Below are positions 43,543 to 56,516 of a stretch of 64,000 nucleotides of DNA, one piece after another. The stretch is from Vermamoeba vermiformis (lineage: Eukaryota; Tubulinea; Echinamoebida), in contig JBEWZL010000101.1 in NCBI GenBank assembly GCA_045837725.1, positions 186,001 to 250,000 on the forward strand, given 5' to 3'. The translations under genes were made by a program, and so were the position numbers. Under the pieces are notes generated by a model that did not search any database, had not been told where the DNA came from, and saw nothing but the letters and a program-made list of their open reading frames with translations. The first letter of the stretch is position 1. Each line of letters starts with the position of its first letter.

Positions 43543-46500
43543 TCAGTAAAATGCGAATTTGTGTTGTGTAGAAGAATGAAGTTCTATATATTTTAGCAAT
43601 ATGGAGATATAAACTTACCAAGTCTGGGAGTTGATGGACTAATTCTGGCGCCGATCCATGCATCAAATTTGGCTAGGTCCTTGAGCAGAGAGTTCTCGTC
43701 TAAAAGTGGTTATTATATTTATATACCACTTACCACTGCCATACTGAGATAATTGTCGTTTATTATAACGCAGTTTTGTACAAAAATGTCTTAAAGAATG
43801 AGGCTGTAATGATCTGCAGCCAAAGGTCAGTTATTTGAATCAAATAGAGAACATCAATACTTACGCGAGCCATCATTAAGCAGAGGACTCTTATCTTCCT
43901 CAACAAAGTTGTTTGTTTTGGTATCGATCGGTCTCGCCCTAAAATGGTTTGGATCAGTAAAAAGCATGACTACTTATAGTGCAGTAATTACCCGAGATAA
44001 TAGGGTGAGTTAGGAGTGCGTTCAAGCTTCTGAATGATCTGATAATAGTCTGGCAGGTAGTTGAACTTGATAGCCTTGATGAACATGACTGGCGCCATAG
44101 CAACAACGGTGATGAGCTGCATCGATAGTGAGTAATATGATACTTGTCTCATAGTATTGGCAGTGTCGAGTACTCACCACTTGAGCGAGCCAGAACTCCG
44201 GTAACTCGTACAAGCGGAACATAGTGCCGTAGAAGGCAGAGTGACGCCAGTAGTTGAGCGCGGCCATTGATGCAAAGTACAGCGCGAGTGTGCCGTGAAT
44301 GACGAGGTGATTGATGTAGGTCACGTAACTATCAAGCAGTCAGCATTCATAGTCGACTGCAACACGGAGGACTTACTGAGACTCGCTGAGGATGGTGAGT
44401 GTTTGAATGACCACACAGGCCGTGTAAGCCACCATCGAGAGCTCTTCTTGGTCCATCCACTCGCCGAACCAGTCAATCGTGATCCAGAACACTGCTGCGG
44501 CCTAGCTGGGTGATTAGTCCTTGAATTTTCACAGCAATGTCTGATAATATCTTTGAACATGCCTGCAATATCGAGCGAATGAACCAATAGATGAACACTT
44601 TGAAGTTGAGGAACGAGGCTCGTTGTGACTCGAGATAGAGCTTGGGATTTTTCATCAAGGTGGCATTCGACACGTCCTGATCCAACGAGTAGAACACGAT
44701 AGGGAAGCCAGTGAACACTACGTTGTATGAAACGAGTGCAATAGTATTGAAGAAGGTGTGGCCTGAATAGCCTGAATAGAGTGCAAAGCTTTGAAATATT
44801 ATTAGTCTTGTCACCACCTGTCAATGACTTTGCAGACTTACAAAACTTGAATAAAAGCAATGAATAGTGACTTGTGGAAGCAGTACAGTGTCACAAAGGC
44901 TGTGCGGCGATAGGACTGTCTGCCGTGCACGAACAACAATCTTGGCAAGAATTTGAATTCTGACGAAAATACGTGTTAGATTACCGTGTAATAATTGTGA
45001 CACGCGTCACTTACTGGCAAATGAATAGTCCGAGGCACGAGCTGCTTGGAGACCTTCTTTGCCGTGAATGCCGACACCGACATGTGCCATTTGAATCATG
45101 GAAACGTCATTGCCTCCGTCACCAATGGCAAGTGTGACCTTTTTGGTACCTTTCTTGATCAGCTCCACGATCTAAAATTCGATTAATATGGCTTGATATT
45201 AAGAGGCAATACTCACTTGAGCTTTTTGGTGAGGAGTTGTACGGCAGCAAATTACAGACTTGCAACGAGTGACAACTGAGAGAAAATTCTGCTTGTTGTC
45301 GCCCAACGCAAACGGCAATACTTTGCCATCGATGAGCACCGAAAATTCACCGCTTTCAGTGTAGAGAACGCGCTCTAGAGCCTCGTCGATGACATCACCG
45401 ACCTCCATCGAGTTGTTGCCTTCGATGATGATCAAGTTCTGGTTGTTGGGACTCTCAGCCAGCAAGTTGGTCTGCTTGGCAATCTGAATGGCAGTCTCGG
45501 CCTTGTCACCAGTGATCATCCACACCTTGATGCCTGCTTGTTGCAACATGGCAATGCTCTCAGGCACGGCGTCTTGTAACTTGTCTTCGATGGCTGTCAC
45601 ACCAACAAATGTCAAGTTATTTTCAACCTCAGCGTAGCAAGCAGCGAGTTTGATGTCGCGGTCTTCAAGAGAGGTGTTGGCCTCTTGGTAGATGTTGCTC
45701 CAGTCCTCATACTCGCGCAGGGACATACGCTTGTACGCGACGCACATGGTACGTAGACCAAGCTTGGCAAACATGTCTACTTGTGTTGTGGCCATTTCCA
45801 CGTCTTCCTCTGTTGGTACGTGTTATTAGTGACCTCACTAACGAGATGACTTACTGTTGTGAATGAGCGGCAAGATCTTGTCATCAGCACCCTTGATGAA
45901 TAGCAACACTTCATCAGCATCGCCCTTCATTTGAGCACTGCTGCGCTTGTTGTGAATGCGACGCAGCATGACAGACATTCTTTTACGGTCAGAGCTGAAC
46001 TCGAGCGTGTTCAACAGTTCATAGTGCTCGGTCTCACCGCAGACATTCAGTTCAAGAGTTGACAAGTGTCGGCGACGGAACACAATGTTAAAGTGCGCGG
46101 CTGCATTGACCATCGCTTCTTCATCGGGCGAAGAAGATTTCCAAGCCAACTCCTCGTCACTGAAAATTGTTAGATCGGCATAAAATAAGTCGGGATGTTA
46201 CTTACTTAGGATGTGCGGGCACGACGGTGTTGCACAGAGTCAATATCTTGAAGAACAACATGACGTCATCTTGACGCTCAACAATGCGTTGACGAAGTTT
46301 GGAGTCTGCAGGTAAGATTGTGTTAATAAGGGTCATGACATGTCACTACTAAATCCGTACCAGAGAGAGCATTGCCAGTCTCCAAATTGTGGCCATAAGT
46401 CGTTGAGCCAATAGTGCACTTAGCGAATCTCATCACGTTGTCGGTGAGCGTGCCAGTCTTGTCGCAGAAGATGTACTCGACTTGGCCCAAGTCCTCGCTG

Positions 46501-48288
46501 ATTGCAGAGCTAATGACATGATATTAGGACAGAGGTATAATTGAGTGCACTTCACTTACTTGGCCGCACGTGCGCGCACTGAGGTCTCTTCGTCAAAGAA
46601 CTCGAGGTCCCAGCCAATGAACATGGCGTAGGCGTACTTGACCAAGTCCATGGAGACTTTGAGTGAGATTGGAATCATCAGCGATAACAACAACACAAAG
46701 CGAAGAGGCACAATAATCCACGACCACCAATAGGTCACACCTGAGAAGTGATCGAGGTACCAGTGCTAATGCAGGTATTAGTGACTGTTTGATAGGTGCT
46801 ACTAAAGATGCTCGTACCTCAGAGGTGAAGTAGACCGACCAAACATTGCCGAGGACACCGAGCACAATGACAATCAGCAGCTGGAAGATGAACACAAAAG
46901 CGACTAGTTTGTTCACAAATCGATCCATTTGCGTCCACTTGATGGGTGGGTGACTCTTGTTCTGACCAATCTTCGTGTCATTGCCCGTGTACACTGCAAC
47001 ACCAATCAACCAATCAGTGTTGCGTAAGTGTGTGGCCTGCAAGATGACATTGTTGACGGAAAGCGAGATGTATTGTTGGTGCGGTAAGTCTTTAAGAGAG
47101 TAATTATTCGAGCCTTCGGAACCCGCGGAGAATGATTCGCGAGACTGATTACCGGTCATTAGAGCGTGGCTGTCCTCCGCCATAATCATGCGCGAGTCAA
47201 ACTTGTAAATCTCACCGTTGGGTCCCGCACACTCAATCAAGGCCTGATCAACACTGTGAGTATTGTGCTTGGCTAGTGCATTCAAAAGGTACTCACTTGC
47301 ACACGATACAACTCCTCGTTGTTCAAATTTTGAGTGCGCAACACAGCTTGACGTGACTTGTAGTCTGTTTCACCGTCGAGATTTGCAGTCTAATAGGACG
47401 TGAGTTAAAATAACACAAGTTGTGACTGTGCTATTAATGTACCTGAATATAGGCTCCTCCAGTCTCGTCAGATGTTTTCAAAATGACCAAGTCACACGGG
47501 GCCTCGTTATTGTTCTCCATATAGACCAAGTCACCGACTGAGATGTCGCAGGACGGGATTGACATTTTGACACCGTGACGAATAACATAGTACGGCCGTT
47601 CGTTAGCCTTCTTATCAGCTTTGTAGCGGAAATAATCATCCGCAGCTTCTTTTGCAGCAGTCAACGAGAAAATGAATGCCAAAGGGAACCTGTGTTAGCA
47701 ATCAGATCTGGCTAGAATCAGTTAAGAAACCAGACGTACCAGCTAGTAATTGGGTTTACAGGTGTAATGGAAGGGAAGAGTTGCAATATGGCAATAAATA
47801 AGAAATACAAGTTCATGAACCTCCTGTAATTAAAGTACTGTTAGCCTGATCCGAACTTTCCGTATTATTTTCGCTTTTTCGAAATTAAAGCAACATCCTA
47901 ATATTATAAATTTTGTTAAATACGGCACTTACATAAATTGTTCGAGAATGTTCTTTGGCAGGAAACTCCACACAGTATATTTCGTGTTTGAAATTCTGTT
48001 ATCAGAATACTGCGTATTTCCAGTAGGATCATTTACTGCAACTAATCTTTTTGATTCTTTCCGCCTCTATAATAATATTGAAGTTAAAAGATAAATAAAC
48101 GAGCGATCTCAAAAAATTAAGAATAACGTTAAGGAAATATCTTTTAGCTTTCTCACGTAAGCAACATTTTTGATCATATTCCAACAATAAATTTGATTAT
48201 AGTATTAAAATTAAAGATTAAATTGCAATTTGGCAGCGGATCTGCACTATACCTTTTTACAATTGCAGCTCCAAATTGACTTTGGCAT
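43543..48288 (-). CDS. P4-type ATPase (phospholipid flippase)
   Basis: Flips aminophospholipids to the cytosolic leaflet. About eighteen exons. The start at 48288 is a 36-bp coding exon, [12 protein letters not shown], spliced to [34 protein letters not shown] is TM1 and TM2; [14 protein letters not shown] the actuator [20 protein letters not shown] the phosphorylation Asp; [11 protein letters not shown] the P4 nucleotide loop; [19 protein letters not shown] and [20 protein letters not shown] the hinge. [11 protein letters not shown] and [11 protein letters not shown] match TM5; the C-terminal six TM helices follow. GDGGND replaces the commoner GDGAND, as in Neo1/ATP9, but the [19 protein letters not shown] segment is nearer ATP8/Dnf. 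The last short exon ending HKFAFY at 43543 is tentative. Confidence 0.9.
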
Positions 48289-48436
48289 TCTTAATATGGT
48301 CGATATACAAGTTAAATATGGAGATACATAAATAAAAGGGTGATGTGTCCTTGATTTTTATGAACAAAAATAAATGTCGGTGGTTCACATCCGCTTTGTT
48401 TTACAGAGTGCAGTATGGTACAAATAGTTATTTACA

Positions 48437-51400
48437 TTATGCTTTGATGTCAAATAGAACTGGCCGCAGCATGTCGAACACGGTGTCCCATTCTTCCTGG
48501 CTTAGATAATTGATCGAGCTGACATCCAGTTCCTACAAAGAGGTGAGATTATGAACTCTAATAAACAAAGTATAATATTCCGTACCTTTATAAAGTTGCT
48601 CCAGAGCTCGTCGTGTATTTTGTTCTCAGAATGGCGGAACAATATCTTACACGCACTGAGCGCTACGTGCATCTCAACGGTGCCGTGCAGGGGGTGTTTG
48701 AACTCGTCGAACAGACTCTTGTAGTACTCTTCAATCAGTTCTGCATCGTACACTGCGTGTCTGAGCTCGTCTTCCATCAGTACGAAGCGTGTCATGCATT
48801 CCTCGCGACACCACGGCGTGTTGGTCACTTGTTTCACACGTCCATCGCGCTCATAGACGTCAAAATATCTGTAGACATCACCGTCATATTGCTTTAAGTC
48901 TTGGTTGATGTGATGCGCGAGCTTGGTCATCCACACGGCCAAGAACTCGGTGGTGTGCTTCTGTTCGGGGTTATTTACATAGAGCTTGCTCAGCTCATTC
49001 AGCACACGGCCTGATGATAGCAATTAGTCGAGAGTGATGCAGTGACCCGTGTTGTCATACCGTAATTGTGCAAGGCAAAGTCGTTCATCGAGCACATCTC
49101 AAGACACTTCAAGTACATGTCGCGCGACTGCTCCAACAAGTTGATGTGCGTCTCGAGGTCCAAGGCCTAAAGGCTGGCGTTATATCCAGGACCTTATAAT
49201 CACGCTATTCGTACCTTATTGGCTCTAGCCTTCAAAAAGTATCCGTGCTGGAACAGATTCAAGAACAAGTGCTTCACTTTGGGTGTGTAGTCCTGCACAT
49301 CTTCTTCGGCGAGTGTTGCGTGACCGCCTTGAGACAGCAAGAGATCGATCTCTGCCTTCTTGTTGGGGTTGATAGTAATGGACATCATGGAAAGCAGTCT
49401 ATCGGCTAACGCTGCCAAGTCAACCATATGCTTTTCGATCACTGGAGGCGGCATGTTGGGCAAATGTGCAGGAGATTGCGGTTGATTCAGTGAACTGCTC
49501 AAAGAAGCTGCAGGTGTGCTCTGTTGGGACTGCTGCGAGATCGGTGTCGTTGTGCCTTGGGACTCGGTTCTGTGCGGAGAGGCAGGAGGCGTGTTGGTGT
49601 TGGAGGGCACTTTTCTTGAGTCGCGTGCCTCTCCATATTCGCGCAGAGGTGATGAGGGCACTGACGTTCGAGAGCCACGGCGAGATCGTTTGCCAGCAGG
49701 AGCTCCATCGTACTCGTGCACATCACTCAGATCGACGTTGTCTGCGTGAATAGTTGACGTGCGTCGTGTTCTTGTGCTACGTCTGGTGGGAGTGGCAGGC
49801 TGATCAGATTGCACGCTCTCAGTTAGGGCCTTAGACTCGCTCACTTTCTCGGCATTGTAGTCCTGGTCTTCATATTCGCCAAGATCTTTGTCATCGTAGG
49901 CAGAGTCAGTGAGTTTCTTCGACGGCGTGGCTTTGCGACCTCGTCCACGACCTCGTGTGCTCGTTGACTTCTTTGGACTGGCACGTGGCTTCTTTTCTTC
50001 GGGGTTCTTTTTGGGTCGTGGAATGTACTTCCCTTTGTAATAGTTTGAATAGCGAGGGATGTACGGTGAATAAAGCTTCTCCGTCAAGTCGTCAATCTGT
50101 TGCATGACTTGATTGGTCTGTTCAGACAACACATCCAGTGGTGACATATTGCCTTCTACAAGAGAATGTGACATGACAACAAATGTGCTGTCAGGGCAGT
50201 CAAACCACTTGGTCACTTCATTTTGCAGTGTTTGTGTCCAGAACTCGTTGTTGTTCGGTCCAAAGGCCTTGTTAAACAGCTCAGCAATCAGTCGGTGATA
50301 AGTTTCACTCATTGTTGCTCCAGAAGCCCGGAAGGAGTCATTGAGCATGTGCTTCAGTGTGCGTGCCACCATCTCCGTGTACAACAGCCTGTTGCAGGGA
50401 TTAGATTTAGAACAAGCACGACTAGTAGTAGTCTACTTACCGTTTAAAGTCGTCGCGTTTGAGCAAATGAGCGAGTAACCACGTGTATCTGAAGTTAATA
50501 CCACGCTGATGTATTAACACCATCAACTCGCGAACAGATAAGTGACAGGGGATCTTTTCAAACATGACAGCTGTTTGAGGGATCAATTGATAGAGCAGGT
50601 AATTCGTGGCTTCCATAATTTCACCGTTGTTAGTCTTGGCATCGACTAATTGCTTCAAAAATCCATCAGCAACGAGCGGCTTGAAGTACTTGCGACAGAA
50701 CTCGAGTCTGAACAAGCGGTACAAGAACGAGCCACGCAGTTTTGGATCAGGTCGTACTGGTGGCAGCACACGTGCAAAGTCACAGCTAGCACGACATTAG
50801 TATCGAGGCAAGTTACGATCGAATGCACGTACCAGTACAAGTGTCCGTCAGTACCAATGTGTCCCTCGAGATCAAATGTGATGCACACGCGCTTGAGTAC
50901 ACCGTTGTAATTCATCTCGTGCGGTTTCAAGTTCAAATATCTGCCCCATGCTTGCAACAACTCTTCTAATTGCACGGCACTGGGTCGTTGTGGATCTGGT
51001 GTGTTGAATGTTTTGCCGCCGTCAGGTGAGCCATAGACGAGCGTTTCTAGCGACACAGTGATTAGTAATTTTGAATGATCTCAATTGGCTGACATACTCG
51101 AGTTGAGTGGCAAGATGGTTGTGGCGACCAATCTGAAGCCGCGGTAATCGATCACAGCGGTCAACGGGAATTTGATCGTGAACAGACCCACGCCCTTGAA
51201 CTCCCAGTCAATCAGCGCTTGAATGCCTTTCAACTCGTGCGCGGCTGCTTTGCTCGCTCGTTCAACGCTGCCACCGTAAATGTTGTGCTCATCCAACGCA
51301 AGTTTGAAGAAAATTCCGCGGTGAATGTACTTGACACCTCCTGCGATACCTCCCGCATTGATGGGCAGAATGGTTTGTTTGCCCTTCGGTAAAAATCTAT

Positions 51401-52652
51401 CGTCGAGTTAGTAACTCTCGATACAATAAGTCATTATGTGACGTACTTCTCTTCAATGATTTGTTGGCCCACTTCGAGTGCTATTTTGGCGAAGTCTTCA
51501 GCGATGTCAATGAAGTCTTGAGTGGTGTCAATGTCAGCTATAGGCTCGAGACCACTCGTGGCAATAGGACCCTTCGTGTTAGTGACTTTGTGGTACAGCC
51601 TGTGCGCGGTACATTAGCTCGAGTGTCGTTGTAACAATTATAGCGTACTTGTTCTGCAGACTGAAGTAATCAATGGTCCAGTTCTTCAAGTCAGGCAGGG
51701 GTGTCGGTGTCGAGGTAGAGGCCATGGGCCTAGGCTTCTTGAGGTCATCATCGTGTTTCGTGCTCTTCTTATCAATTGTTGGCTGGTGATAGTTTGCGTT
51801 GTCAATGTACACGCTCTCAGATGTGTCCTCGCTGTGTTCATAACTGTAGCCACTTGCTGTCTCTACGTCAGTCTTATTTACATTGCTAGTATTGATCGTG
51901 TTCTTTAGCGAGTCTTCGTGCTGTGAATTGTCCACGTAGCCATCAGAGCTCTGTTCACTCGTCACTGGTTGTGCGCTCTTGTCTTCACTGTCATGCTGCG
52001 TATTGTCCACATAAGAGCTATTACTATCATCTTCAGCATTGTAGGAATAGCCTGTTACGCCCTCAGAACTTTGCTTGATTGAATTAGATCCGCTAGTGTT
52101 AGCTGTTGAGGGCTTGGGTAGCGAATCAATCTCACTTGAATTATATGAATATCCTGCTGCTGAATCCGATGCACCATTAGAAGCGGTCATATTGTTATTT
52201 ACGGGTGTGGATAAAGGTGCGGATTCGTCAGCTACGTGATTGTACGCGTATCCTGTTGATGAGGCATCTGAACCAAGCTCTTGACTTGATATCAGATTAT
52301 AATTTAATAGTTTAGGTACACCCGTATTCTTGTTCTCTGATGTCACTGTAGTATTTGTTGCAATCTGGAATTCAAAATATGAAGCTGGTCAAAACGAGTG
52401 CCAGTAATACTCAAAATATTAACTATCAATTTATAACATACCAAATCACTACTGTAACGCAGCGCTGTTAATTGTTCTTCGGTGAGCGGTTCACTGTCTT
52501 CGTAAAAATAATACGAGGAATATTTATCGAGTTCATACTCTTCATGCCCATGACTGTCTTCCTATATTTAATAAAATTTCAATTTAATAAATTCACAATT
52601 TAGTTGCAGAAAATGTTGCGGATTTATGAGGCTAATTGAATCAAGTTACCAT
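48437..52652 (-). CDS. CLU-domain protein with long Ser/Asn N-terminus
   Basis: About a dozen exons encode roughly 1200 residues. The first coding exon is the ATG alone (52652-52650), spliced to EDSHGHEEYELDKY. The N-terminus has repeats of the form GYSYN...DDS...YVDN...H, then LKNWTIDYFSLQN. A CLU-like core follows: IADIDTTQDFIDIAEDFAKI, GGVKYIHRGIFFKLALD, KAAAHELKGIQALIDWEF and FPLTAVIDYRGFRLVATTIL, then LVYGSPDGGKTFN and CDFARVLPPVRPDPKLRG, as in clustered-mitochondria (CLU/TIF31) proteins. An RGRGRG and proline-rich linker precedes the C-terminal helical part. There is no visible TPR array, so it looks like a CLU paralogue rather than the canonical CLUH. Confidence 0.65.
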
Positions 52653-52771
52653 GCCAGGCGACTGGTACACGAACAGTACAATAAAAGCAACAGAGTATTA
52701 TTGGTTGGTGGTGATGTGGTTAACGAGAGACAAAAAGTCTTTGAGCGCGGGAAATTGCCATAAATTTTCGA
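52653..52771. promoter_or_regulatory. Divergent spacer between CLU-domain gene and USP10
   Basis: 119 bp between opposite start codons; presumably a shared promoter. No clear element. Confidence 0.45.
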
Positions 52772-54581
52772 ATGTCAAGGCAGCAACCACAACAGCGGAA
52801 GAAGAATGTACGGAACGCTGTTCCATAGTATTATCTACTAATTATTACTACAGAATCCTGCGCCAGTAGCGCGGTCTAATGGCAATAGAGGGAAGGATCT
52901 ACCCGCGAACAAAAAAGCACCGATCCAAAACAATAAAAAAGAGGAAAAGCCAGTACCACCTCCTCAAAATAACAATACAAATGTAACGAATACAGTACCA
53001 CCAACACCACAGCCAGCCCCTCCAAAAAAAGAAATAAAGTCGTGGTCAGATCTCTTTGCAAAAGAAAAAGCTGCGTCACAAGCAGCAGAAGAGCAAGCAC
53101 AAACTAGGAAAATATTAGCTGCGATCACTCTCAAAGGTAATATTTTAATATAAAATAATTGTGAAAATTTGATAATTCGCGCTTATTTACCAAACTATTT
53201 TGCGCGTTGACAAACAATTATTATGATTTATTAAATATAATACAGCCGTATAAAAATAATTTCAAAATTGTGGAAGTTATTTCTGAAATTTTTCACACTT
53301 CAGAGGCACTCGACAAGAACCAAGTGGCCCCTGCGCCGATTTATTTCGTGCCTCGTGGATTGAACAACAAAGACACCAAATGTTTTTTGAACGTTTCTGT
53401 GCAGTCTTTAATGGCCTGTCAACCATTTGTGCGCTGGCTCGCAAGTTTGGACAATGTAAATATCACACCCAACGAGTTCCCAGCCCTCGGACGAGTGTAC
53501 GTACCACTGCTTAGCCCTTGATTATCATGTTATTAACCTGTCATTAACAGAGTGCAATTCTTCCGAGAGTTTGAACGCGTTGAACCCAAGCCCAAACCCG
53601 CCGTCAGTGCTTCAAATGCTAAGGGCAACACCGCCAAGAATACGAACAACAGCGGTCCACTCAGTGAAGAGATGATTAAATTAGGCTTTGCATTCACGCC
53701 TGATTACTTGCACGAGCTGTTAACAACCTTCAATCCTATTGCAAGTGATTTTCAAGAAGACACGCAAGAGTTTATGATCTTCTTGCTGGATATGATGCAT
53801 TCAGAGCTGTTACGAGCTGTGGGGCCTAACAAGAAGACCATCACGATATCACAAACTACTGCTGACGAGGACGATGAATGGGAAGAGGTCGGCAAGAAGA
53901 ACAAGAGTGCTGTGGTGATTACGAAAGCCGACACATTTGACGAGTCAAAAATCTCAGAAATGTTCTCGGGCAAAATGCGCAGTATCGTCAACAAGAAAGG
54001 TCAAAAGTCCTCTGCCAGCATTCAGCCCTTCTATTGCTTGCATTTAGACATCGAGGTACGATATAATCAATTTTACTTTAATACAATGTGTCTCATAATA
54101 TGCCTTAAAGTTCCCACAAATCAACAGCGTGGAAGACGCACTCGATTTTTTGATGACAAAGGAGCGCTTAGATGACTTCCACGACTCGAAGAACAAGACT
54201 GAGATTCGTGCCTCGAAGCAAATGTCAATTGAAGTGTTGCCACCAGTGCTCATCTTGCACTTGAAGCGATTCAGCTTTGGTTTGCAAGGTGCTGAGAAGG
54301 TCCAAAAGTCAGTCAGTTACCCGCTCTCGTTGAAGATCCGTCCAGCGTGGCTGTCTAGCGAAAAGAAATATACTGCACAGCAACGTACTTACAGCCTCGT
54401 AGCAGTAGTGTCGCACTTGGGTCAAGAGGTCGCAGGTGGTCATTATACTTGCGATATTAGACAAGCGAATGGCCAATGGTTGTACTTCGACGATCATCGT
54501 GTCACGCGATCTAGTCCTGAAAGCGTTACTAACCGCAAGGCATACATCTTAGTCTATCAAATGAGTACTTACGATGATTGA
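52772..54581 (+). CDS. USP10: USP10/Ubp3-like ubiquitin-specific protease
   Basis: Deubiquitinase; in yeast and animals it works with G3BP/Bre5 in vesicle traffic, ribophagy and p53 control. Five exons. The first (52772-52807) gives MSRQQPQQRKKN and is joined to NPAPVARSNG. The linker WSDLFAKEKAA is the USP10 motif before the catalytic domain. Cys box: KDTKCFLNVSVQSLMACQPF, with the catalytic Cys after Lys instead of the usual Asn-Thr. QEDTQEFMIFLLDMMHSEL and LPPVLILHLKRF follow. His box: QEVAGGHYTCDIRQ, Asp: WLYFDDHRV. The second intron runs to the acceptor before EALDKNQV (about 53304), because the nearer AG would bring in a stop. AATAAA lies 33 bp past the stop. Confidence 0.92.
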
Positions 54582-54614
54582 TGTATGGTGGCTAATGTAC
54601 AGCGAATTCATGCA

Positions 54615-54620
54615 AATAAA
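54615..54620 (+). terminator. Poly(A) signal AATAAA of USP10
   Basis: AATAAA 33 bp past the stop. Confidence 0.6.
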
Positions 54621-54746
54621 AGGAGTCAGAAAGTTCCTTCGATTCATGAAAAACAGTTCCAACACATTCTCTTTTTTGATTGTTTAGCCAAACAATGTAC
54701 AATATCGCGAGGCTATTGTAAATATTTACTTAATTGATTATTTAAA

Positions 54747-56516
54747 ATGGAGGACGAAAGGCCGCTCTTGATGCGAAGTAAATTCGTAATAATCATTTAT
54801 CAATATAATTATAATTAAATATTATAGGCGTATTGGGTTCGCATAGAAAGCTTGCGAATATACAAGGCGATGAAGAAGATAGCAAGCCTTCGTTAGATCC
54901 AATTGTGCAAGACGTTGAAGAGGAAATCAATCCTCGCAAAGTACACAGGGTACGAAATATTATGAATTATTTTAATATATATATTATTTGATAAAGCCTT
55001 GTCGCTTACGGTATTAACCGATCTGCTATTTTTCGTAGGGACGTCAAGTATTGTGCATTGGTCTTGTAATTTTAGCAGTAGCAGCAGTAGTTGTAGGATG
55101 CATATCTTTAGTATTGTTATTTAGGTACGTCAATCAACTGAGTAACGATCCAGATCTGATCGCAAAATTCAGACACGAGTCTTTACTGCACGGCTATCAC
55201 CGCAATGTCACGCAAGTAGATTATCCAGAGTGGTTGCAAGATGCAATTACCACGACGAATGTTGTCCGCTTGGAAGGTGGCAGACCTATTCGCCTGTCAG
55301 CTAATGCCATTCTCTGGTTAGTACCGGGCCAAGTATAATAGTCAAAGTCATAACACACGCTTTAGGATATTCGAAAAAACAGATTACAATACGAGTTCAG
55401 GCCTGCGGAGCGTGTCTAACTCGGGACTGTTAGCGCGACAAGATCTGATGACGGGTGAAATCACGAGTGCTGCCTTCATTGCCAACGAAGAGGGTCATCC
55501 TCAACCAGTGATTTCACTCACTGACAAGCAAGTGCAGCAAGGGTAAGTCCTTCACCGAATAAGCTAACACTTGCTAACATTGCTTCACAGCTTTGAAGTG
55601 CTGCCCTTGGCAAATGTGTTCGTGGACAACATGCCATTCCAATATCTCGAGGTCGCTAAAGGGCACATGGTCAATGGCACGCGCGAATACATCCACGAGG
55701 CATTTGGATTGAGCTATTACGACAATTTCTTTGACCGCTGCTCGTGCTCACAGAACAGTTCTGCACCCGCACAGCCCACCGTCTATTTCAAGCGCGCATT
55801 CAATGACACAGCTTCGAACAGAGCACGAGGTAAGATTATTGTACTTATACCAACGAATACGATATTGACTGACATGTTTTAGGACCGATGGGCAGTATAT
55901 TGTATCACGGCAAGGTGGACTACATTTACTTCTTCTTCTTGTACGACTTCTACTACAAAGATCAGAAGAACGAAGTCTATGTCGCACGATTGCCTGCAAC
56001 ACCGAGTGAACTCATCAATCCCGAGCTGACGTTCAAGTATGCAATCTCTTTACTGGCCTATAGGTGTGCTAACTCTGTGACAGGTTCTGGAAGGAGGCAG
56101 ATATCTGGGGTGCATTCGATCAAGCCAAGCCAGTGGTCTACGATCACGGCTACGACATTGACTTGGAGTGGAACAGCTACTTGAGTGCTTATGTGATGCT
56201 CGATCCTGGTGTCAGCAACACGATCAGACTGCGCACCTCGCCCGATCCCTACTTGTCGTGGAGCGATGCAGTTGGAGTGTATGATTACACGGGCACAGGG
56301 TACATTGACAGGTACGTCTTGTCGTCTTCTCTACTGACAATATGATTGAACTAATGTGCTCGTTCTCACAGCGCACAATTCCATCCTGAACTGTCCGAGG
56401 ACGCAGGTCGAGTGATCTACCTTACGTACACAGTGGTCGATGAATTAGACTCGCACCGACTGCCCTACCTGCTACGCATCGAGTTCAGCAAAAAGGGTGA
56501 TGGTGGTGTCATTTAA
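54747..56516 (+). CDS. Type II single-pass membrane protein, function unknown
   Basis: Seven or so exons, about 470 residues. MEDERPLLMRS gives an acidic dileucine-like signal (ERPLL), usual in endolysosomal proteins. The TM helix is CIGLVILAVAAVVVGCISLV near residue 55, with a lumenal domain after it. The lumenal part has eight or more N-glycosylation sequons, a C-x-C pair (RCSCSQN), and repeated aromatic strands (GKVDYIYFFFLYDFYY; DIDLEWNSYLSAYVM; GYIDSAQFHPE). The alternating strands suggest a beta-propeller resembling DUF4185 or glycosidase propellers, but I cannot assign a family. Probably a lysosomal or surface protein. Confidence 0.75.
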
